64,000 nucleotides of DNA, taken from contig CM034606.1 in NCBI GenBank assembly GCA_020091685.1, positions 18,678,695-18,742,694 on the forward strand. The letters run 5' to 3'. The position numbers and the translations under genes were made by a program. Source of the DNA: Lutjanus erythropterus. Lineage: Eukaryota; Chordata; Actinopteri; Lutjaniformes; Lutjanidae. The notes below the pieces were generated by a model. It was not told the origin of the DNA, did no database searches, and saw nothing but the letters and a program-made list of their open reading frames with translations. This document shows positions 61,758 through 64,000 of the stretch, piece by piece; positions within the stretch are counted from its first letter, which is position 1; each line of letters begins with the position of its first letter.

Positions 61758-62774
61758 CACATACATACTAGTTTCATGTAACCAAACACATGATCCTGCA
61801 CATTCCACCAGTGAGACCTAATGAAGCCCACTGGGACTTCTCATGCAGACCCAGTGACATCAAGGCTGTCCCTATTATGGCGTGCAACAACTCTGCGATC
61901 ATTCCTTCTTTTCACAGCTTTCTGTTGTGGTTGTAATGTGTTTATGCTGTACATTAAATGTATTTGTGCAGTGATAAAGCTAGCCTGTCTGCAGGACTAA
62001 TATAGAAATAAGATAAAAAGGGTGACTGCCCATTACTTTGCTCGGGGTGGCCTGCATTAAGGGCCATGAATCATGGCTGATTCACACGTGTACTAAAGCC
62101 CAGCTTCATACATGACTCACACACTTGTGTATAGTGCAAGTGGTCCCCTGGCTTCAGAGAGGGGCAGTGGAAAGGTAATGTTGCTCAGAATGTGCAAAAC
62201 ATGGCCTGGCAAGTTTTATTTAGCAAGGCCTGTTTGGAGTGAGAAAAAAGATATTTTTACCAAAAAAAAAAAATCAGGTACTGGCAGGTGTTGTGACAGT
62301 GCCAGACCAGAATCTAGTGACAATGATGGACGGAAATATGAGGGAGTGAAGGTGAACCTGTGTCCTTGATATGTTTGGGTTGTGTCCAATTCAAATGGAT
62401 GACCTGTGTCCCTCATGCCGCTCTTCTGTCATGTCCTTTTGGTGGCCTTGGTCCTTTTCTGCCCATTTCTGTTTAGTATTATGACAGGTGGGAGACAGGG
62501 CATAGAGTCATCATGCTTAAATGACAATAACTGCAGAAAATAGCTTTCATTACTCTGTCACGCTGAGCGCTGTAAGGCACAATATCTGGTTTGGTTTTTA
62601 GTGCATCTTTATCACATGCTGTCTTGTTGGTTGTTTTCTGTGTGATATTTCAGTAAAACCACATTTTGATGATATTTTCACATCATGTTAACGCTTTCAA
62701 AAATCTGTTGTCCAGATGAATTCCAAAAAAATGTAAATGAAATCTAATAAAAATAGGTGGTGAAGAGTTTTGCA

Positions 62775-63662
62775 TAACAGCGACAGTTTACATGCACACT
62801 AATTATCATTATTTTGAATATGTCAATATTCTGAATGCAATAGGTCATGTAAACAGCATATTCCACATTAGTCCTTATTCTGAATATAGCATTTTCTGAG
62901 TAAGACATGTGGGATATGCCGATGTTATTCATTTCTCAGGAGAATTCTTTGGACATATATACACTGCATTCAGAATATGTGTCTTAATAGATGTTTTAAC
63001 AGCCTCTTACCCGTTTACGGTCAGCTGTGTTTGTTGTTAACAGACCAACTAACCAACAGTTTGTAGGACTGGGGTAGAGATGCATGCACAGCAGAAATGG
63101 ACACATTTCTGATCAGAAGGAGAAACTCATCCACTTTTAAAGGTGGAATCAGTAGGTTTTTTTCAGAGGTATGCGTAAATGCACCAGAAGGACAGTTTAT
63201 GTGTAGTGCCTCATTCCCAGAATGTCAAATACCGACATTTTGGGTTGGTTAAGTGTCTCTAGCACAGCAAAGTGATGAGACATACAAGTAAAGGGCAGGT
63301 CTCTGCATATGCAGCCACAAACACACACCTCTAGTGGGTCACAAGCGATGACTGAAAGAGGTTATGTTTCTGAGTCTACACACTTTTTTTTTTTTTTTGA
63401 AAAATATTGCAGATTATGCCTTTAAACATCATAAAGGACTTGGATATCAACAGGGTTTTGGATATGCTCTGGATGGTATATAATACAAGCCGTAGGACGT
63501 ATGACATTTAGTTAATGGAAGTATGCACAGCTGCATGTAAACGGGAATATTAGTGCAATATTCATCTTTAATTAGCCATGTAAAATACTTAGTAGGAATA
63601 CTGTTTTTTTTCCAGAATAAGGGCAAAAAACAGAATAGGATGTGCATGTAAATGTCATACAT
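62775..63662. mobile_element. foldback MITE with 'TTTACATGCAC' ends, interrupted
   Basis: The left part has ACAGTTTACATGCACAC, GAATATGTCAATATTCTG and GGTCATGTAAACAGC. The right part has GCATGTAAACGGGAATATTA and GTGCATGTAAATGTCA, in inverted arrangement. The centre is occupied by another repeat at 63135-63428. Confidence 0.6.
63135..63428. mobile_element. short repeat ('AAAGGTGGAATCAGTAGG') nested in the foldback MITE
   Basis: Begins TTTTAAAGGTGGAATCAGTA and ends ATTATGCCTTTAAAC after a T-run. Recognised as a common fish short repeat; its ends carry TTTAAA-like words. Confidence 0.5.
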
Positions 63663-64000
63663 ATGCCATATAAATTAATAGCTGAAAAATATTCTTAATT
63701 ATATAGCACATAACAGATATGTTTAGTTAAGCTGTGTTGTATCTAGATTAGGACAGAAATTACACCTATCTTTTTTTTATTTAACCAGGTAAAAAAAACA
63801 ATTAAGATAAAATCTCTTTTTCGGTGGTGATTTGGCCAAGAGGACAGCACAGTTGCACACTGAATGTACGTCAATTACAAAAAAACATACAAGGAAACAA
63901 GGAAAGACATTACAAATAGTGCAGAGTAAAAGACTGTGCATCACAGAAGAGGTCAAATACACACAGAAAATGTACGCCAAAATGAGTTACATATTATAGC

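Larger units (their letters stand above)
61377..64000 (+). other. kcnma1: start of kcnma1 intron 1
   Basis: No further exon is present. Contains a TA array at about 61739-61757 and a nested repeat pair from 62775. The first intron of this gene is very large in other vertebrates. Confidence 0.85.

Noticed and set aside
1..64000. tRNA, rRNA, CRISPR arrays, operons or phage-like systems
   Set aside because: No tRNA-like cloverleaf, no regularly spaced direct repeats and no bacterial gene structure. The window is ordinary vertebrate DNA, and no undescribed defence or mobile system is supported.

Overview
The window is vertebrate nuclear DNA, most likely from a percomorph (spiny-rayed) teleost fish. 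Long GT-AG introns, CpG-rich gene starts, many short foldback and MITE-type repeats familiar from spiny-rayed fish, and Tc1-like relics support this. The species cannot be read from the sequence. I see no prokaryotic, organellar or CRISPR features.

One gene fills most of the window. dlg5 (discs large homolog 5, a MAGUK scaffold) runs on the + strand from an ATG at 734 to a TAG ending at 49361. I could place 33 coding exons. Every junction is GT-AG and the phase is preserved throughout, giving 6087 nt of CDS and a 2028-residue protein. The domain order is an N-terminal CARD-like region, a long coiled coil, PDZ1, PDZ2, a long Ser/Pro-rich linker, PDZ3, PDZ4, SH3 and a guanylate-kinase-like domain. 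The 5' leader carries four small upstream ORFs. About 480 bp upstream of the ATG are a perfect CArG box (SRF) and a perfect PBX-MEIS type site. The 3' UTR probably runs to an AATAAA at 52407. Two MITEs lie inside it, one a hAT-type element with a clean 8-bp target duplication, and a Tc1-like relic lies directly behind it.

The region 52.4-60.1 kb is intergenic and mostly relic transposons, together with a small unexplained CpG-bearing stretch at 55.15-55.4 kb. From about 60.2 kb a CpG-rich leader leads into the first coding exon of kcnma1 (BK channel alpha subunit, S0 helix) at 61086-61376, also on the + strand. The rest of the window is the start of its first intron. DLG5 and KCNMA1 are also neighbours in mammals, so this is an old synteny block. 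The two genes have separate jobs: polarity/junction scaffolding, and a calcium- and voltage-gated potassium channel.

The introns are rich in mobile-element remnants, including two foldback elements in dlg5 introns 9 and 27, a three-copy MITE family, a nested MITE pair, a BED-finger hAT relic, and a hAT MITE with intact target duplication in intron 15. I found no undescribed biological system. The most useful observations are the promoter motifs, the uORF cluster, the TE-built 3' UTR, the intronic foldbacks and several possible splice variants.
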